Shown here piece after piece: positions 40,646 through 42,111 of a stretch of 42,111 nt of DNA. Source of the DNA: Liolophura sinensis (taxonomy: Eukaryota > Mollusca > Polyplacophora > Chitonida > Chitonidae); assembly GCF_032854445.1 (NCBI RefSeq), contig NC_088305.1, positions 13,645,606-13,687,716 of the forward strand, read 5' to 3'. The stretch's first letter is position 1. Each line of letters begins with the position of its first letter. The notes below the pieces were generated by a model that saw only the letters and a list, made by a program, of their open reading frames with translations, was not told the origin of the DNA and did not search any database. Made by a program: the position numbers and the translations under genes.

Positions 40646-42111
40646 GTAAGTGAATTAAAACCACCAATACTCAGACTCATGATGAATCAGTTCACTCACA
40701 TTACAAGTAAGTGAATTAAGGCCTCCAATACTCAGACACATGATGGATCAGTTCGCTCACATTACAAGTAAGTCAATTAAAGCCACCAATACTCAGACTC
40801 ATGATGGATCAGTTCACTCACATTACAAGTAAGTGAATTAAAGCCACCAATACTCAGACTCATGATGGATCAGTTCACTCACATTACAAGTAAGTCAATT
40901 AAGGCCACCAATACTCAGACTCATGATGGATCAATTCACTCACATTACAAGTAAGCGAATTAAGGCCACCAATACTCAGACTCATGATGGATCAGTTCAC
41001 TCACATTACAAGTAAGTGAATTAAAGCCACCAATACTCAGACTCACGATGGATCAGTTCACTCACATTACAAGTAAGTGAATTAAAGCCACCAATACTCA
41101 GACACATGATGGATCAGTTCACTCACATTACAAGTAAGTCAGTTAAACCCACCAATACTCAGACTCACGATGGATCAGTTCACTCACATTACAAGTAAGT
41201 GAATTAAGGCCACCAATACTCAGACACATGATGGATCAGTTCACTCACATTACAAGTAAGTGAATTAAGGCCACCAATACTCAGACACACGATGGATCAG
41301 TTCACTCACATTACAAGTAAGTCAATTAAACCCACCAATACTCACACTCATGACAGATCAGTTCACTCACATTACAAGTAAGTGAATTAAGGCCACCAAT
41401 ACTCAGACTCACGATGGATCAGTTCACTCACATTACAAGTAAGTGAATTAAGGCCACCAATACTCAGACACATGATGGATCAGTTCACTTACATTACAAG
41501 TAAGTGAATTAAGGCCACCAATACTCAGACACATGATGGATCAGTTCACTTACATTACAAGTATGTGAATTAAGGCCACCAATACTCATACACACGATGG
41601 ATCAGTTCACTCACATTACAAGTAAGTGAATTAAAGCCTCCAATACTCAGACTCATGATGGATCAGTTCACTCACATTACAAGTAAGTGAATTAAGGCCA
41701 CCAATACTCAGACTCATGATGTATCAGTTCACTCACATTACAAGTAAGTCAATTAAAGCCACCAATACTCAGACTCACGATGGATCAGTTCACTCACATT
41801 ACAAGTAAGTGAATTAAGGCCTCCAATACTCAGACACATGATGGATCAGTTCACTCACATTACAAGTAAGTGAATTAAAGCCACCAATACTCAGACTCAC
41901 GATGGATAAGTTCACTCACATTACAAGTATGTGAATTAAGGCCACCAATACTCAGACACACGATGGATCAGTTCACTCACATTACAAGTAAATGAATAAA
42001 GGCCACCAATACTCAGACTCATGATGGATCAGTTCACTCACATTACAAGTAAGTGAATTAAGGCCTCCAATACTCAGACTCACGATGGATCAGTTCACTC
42101 ACATTACAAGT
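40600..42111 (+). repeat. 61-bp tandem array containing an exon end and its 5' splice donor
   Basis: The unit begins CCACCAATACTCAGACTCAT, continues through GATGGATCAGTTCACTCAC, and ends ATTACAAGTAAGTGAATTAA plus GG. The donor GT occurs at 40646 and again every 61 bp to 42110, exactly 24 further steps with no net indel. The array runs off the window. The first copy is coding up to 40645 and differs from the rest by having TCCATT where the others have TCAGTT. Nearly all copies keep GTAAGT; seen exceptions are GTATGT (twice), GTAAAT and GTAAGC. Copies vary mainly at CA/TG versus CG positions. Confidence 0.97.

Noticed and set aside
40600-42111. CRISPR-like array (regular direct repeats)
   Set aside because: The whole 61-bp unit repeats, with no unique spacers, and the array lies in a spliced animal gene.

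Overview
The window is eukaryotic genomic DNA, most likely from a mollusc. The evidence for this is AT-rich non-coding sequence, GT-AG introns, many short tRNA-headed SINEs (one family ending in AATAAATAAATA, another in CACTCACTC), and a very frequent palindrome TACATGTA. I know these features from molluscan genomes, but the species cannot be named from sequence alone. Nothing bacterial or viral was recognised.

The only gene I can support is on the + strand: the N-terminal, regulatory half of an EPAC-type cAMP-activated Rap exchange factor (RAPGEF4/EPAC2-like). Twelve exons between 18074 and 40645 join in frame (1,443 nt, 480 complete residues). They encode a first cyclic-nucleotide-binding domain (CNB-A, exons at 18.1-25.9 kb), a variable linker (27.1-29.1 kb), a DEP domain (29.7-30.5 kb), and the second, regulatory cyclic-nucleotide-binding domain (CNB-B, 31.3-40.6 kb). 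The first coding exon was not found upstream. The REM, RA and CDC25-homology catalytic exons must lie beyond the right edge.

Layout: 1-18.07 kb is upstream intron or 5' flank. It holds SINEs, a dispersed ~230-bp repeat, and three minisatellites with units of 33 bp (9.1-10.4 kb), 57 bp (12.7-13.6 kb) and 55 bp (13.6-15.5 kb). From 18.07 to 40.65 kb is the exon-bearing part, whose introns carry further arrays of 22 bp (24.7-25.5 kb), 38 bp (28.4-28.5 kb), ~27 bp organised in 82-bp blocks (30.5-31.0 kb), and a 5.3-kb satellite of 20 bp (32.1-37.4 kb). About 12 kb of the 42 kb is tandem repeat.

The most unusual structure is at the right end. The last 46 bases of the exon at 40533-40645, together with its 5' splice donor and the start of the intron, are repeated at an exact 61-bp period to the end of the window, giving 25 copies of the donor region. 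If the first donor is skipped, an in-frame TAA follows at once, so the array could in principle control full-length versus regulatory-domain-only product. Most long open frames in the window are by-products of stop-free tandem repeats and are not genes.
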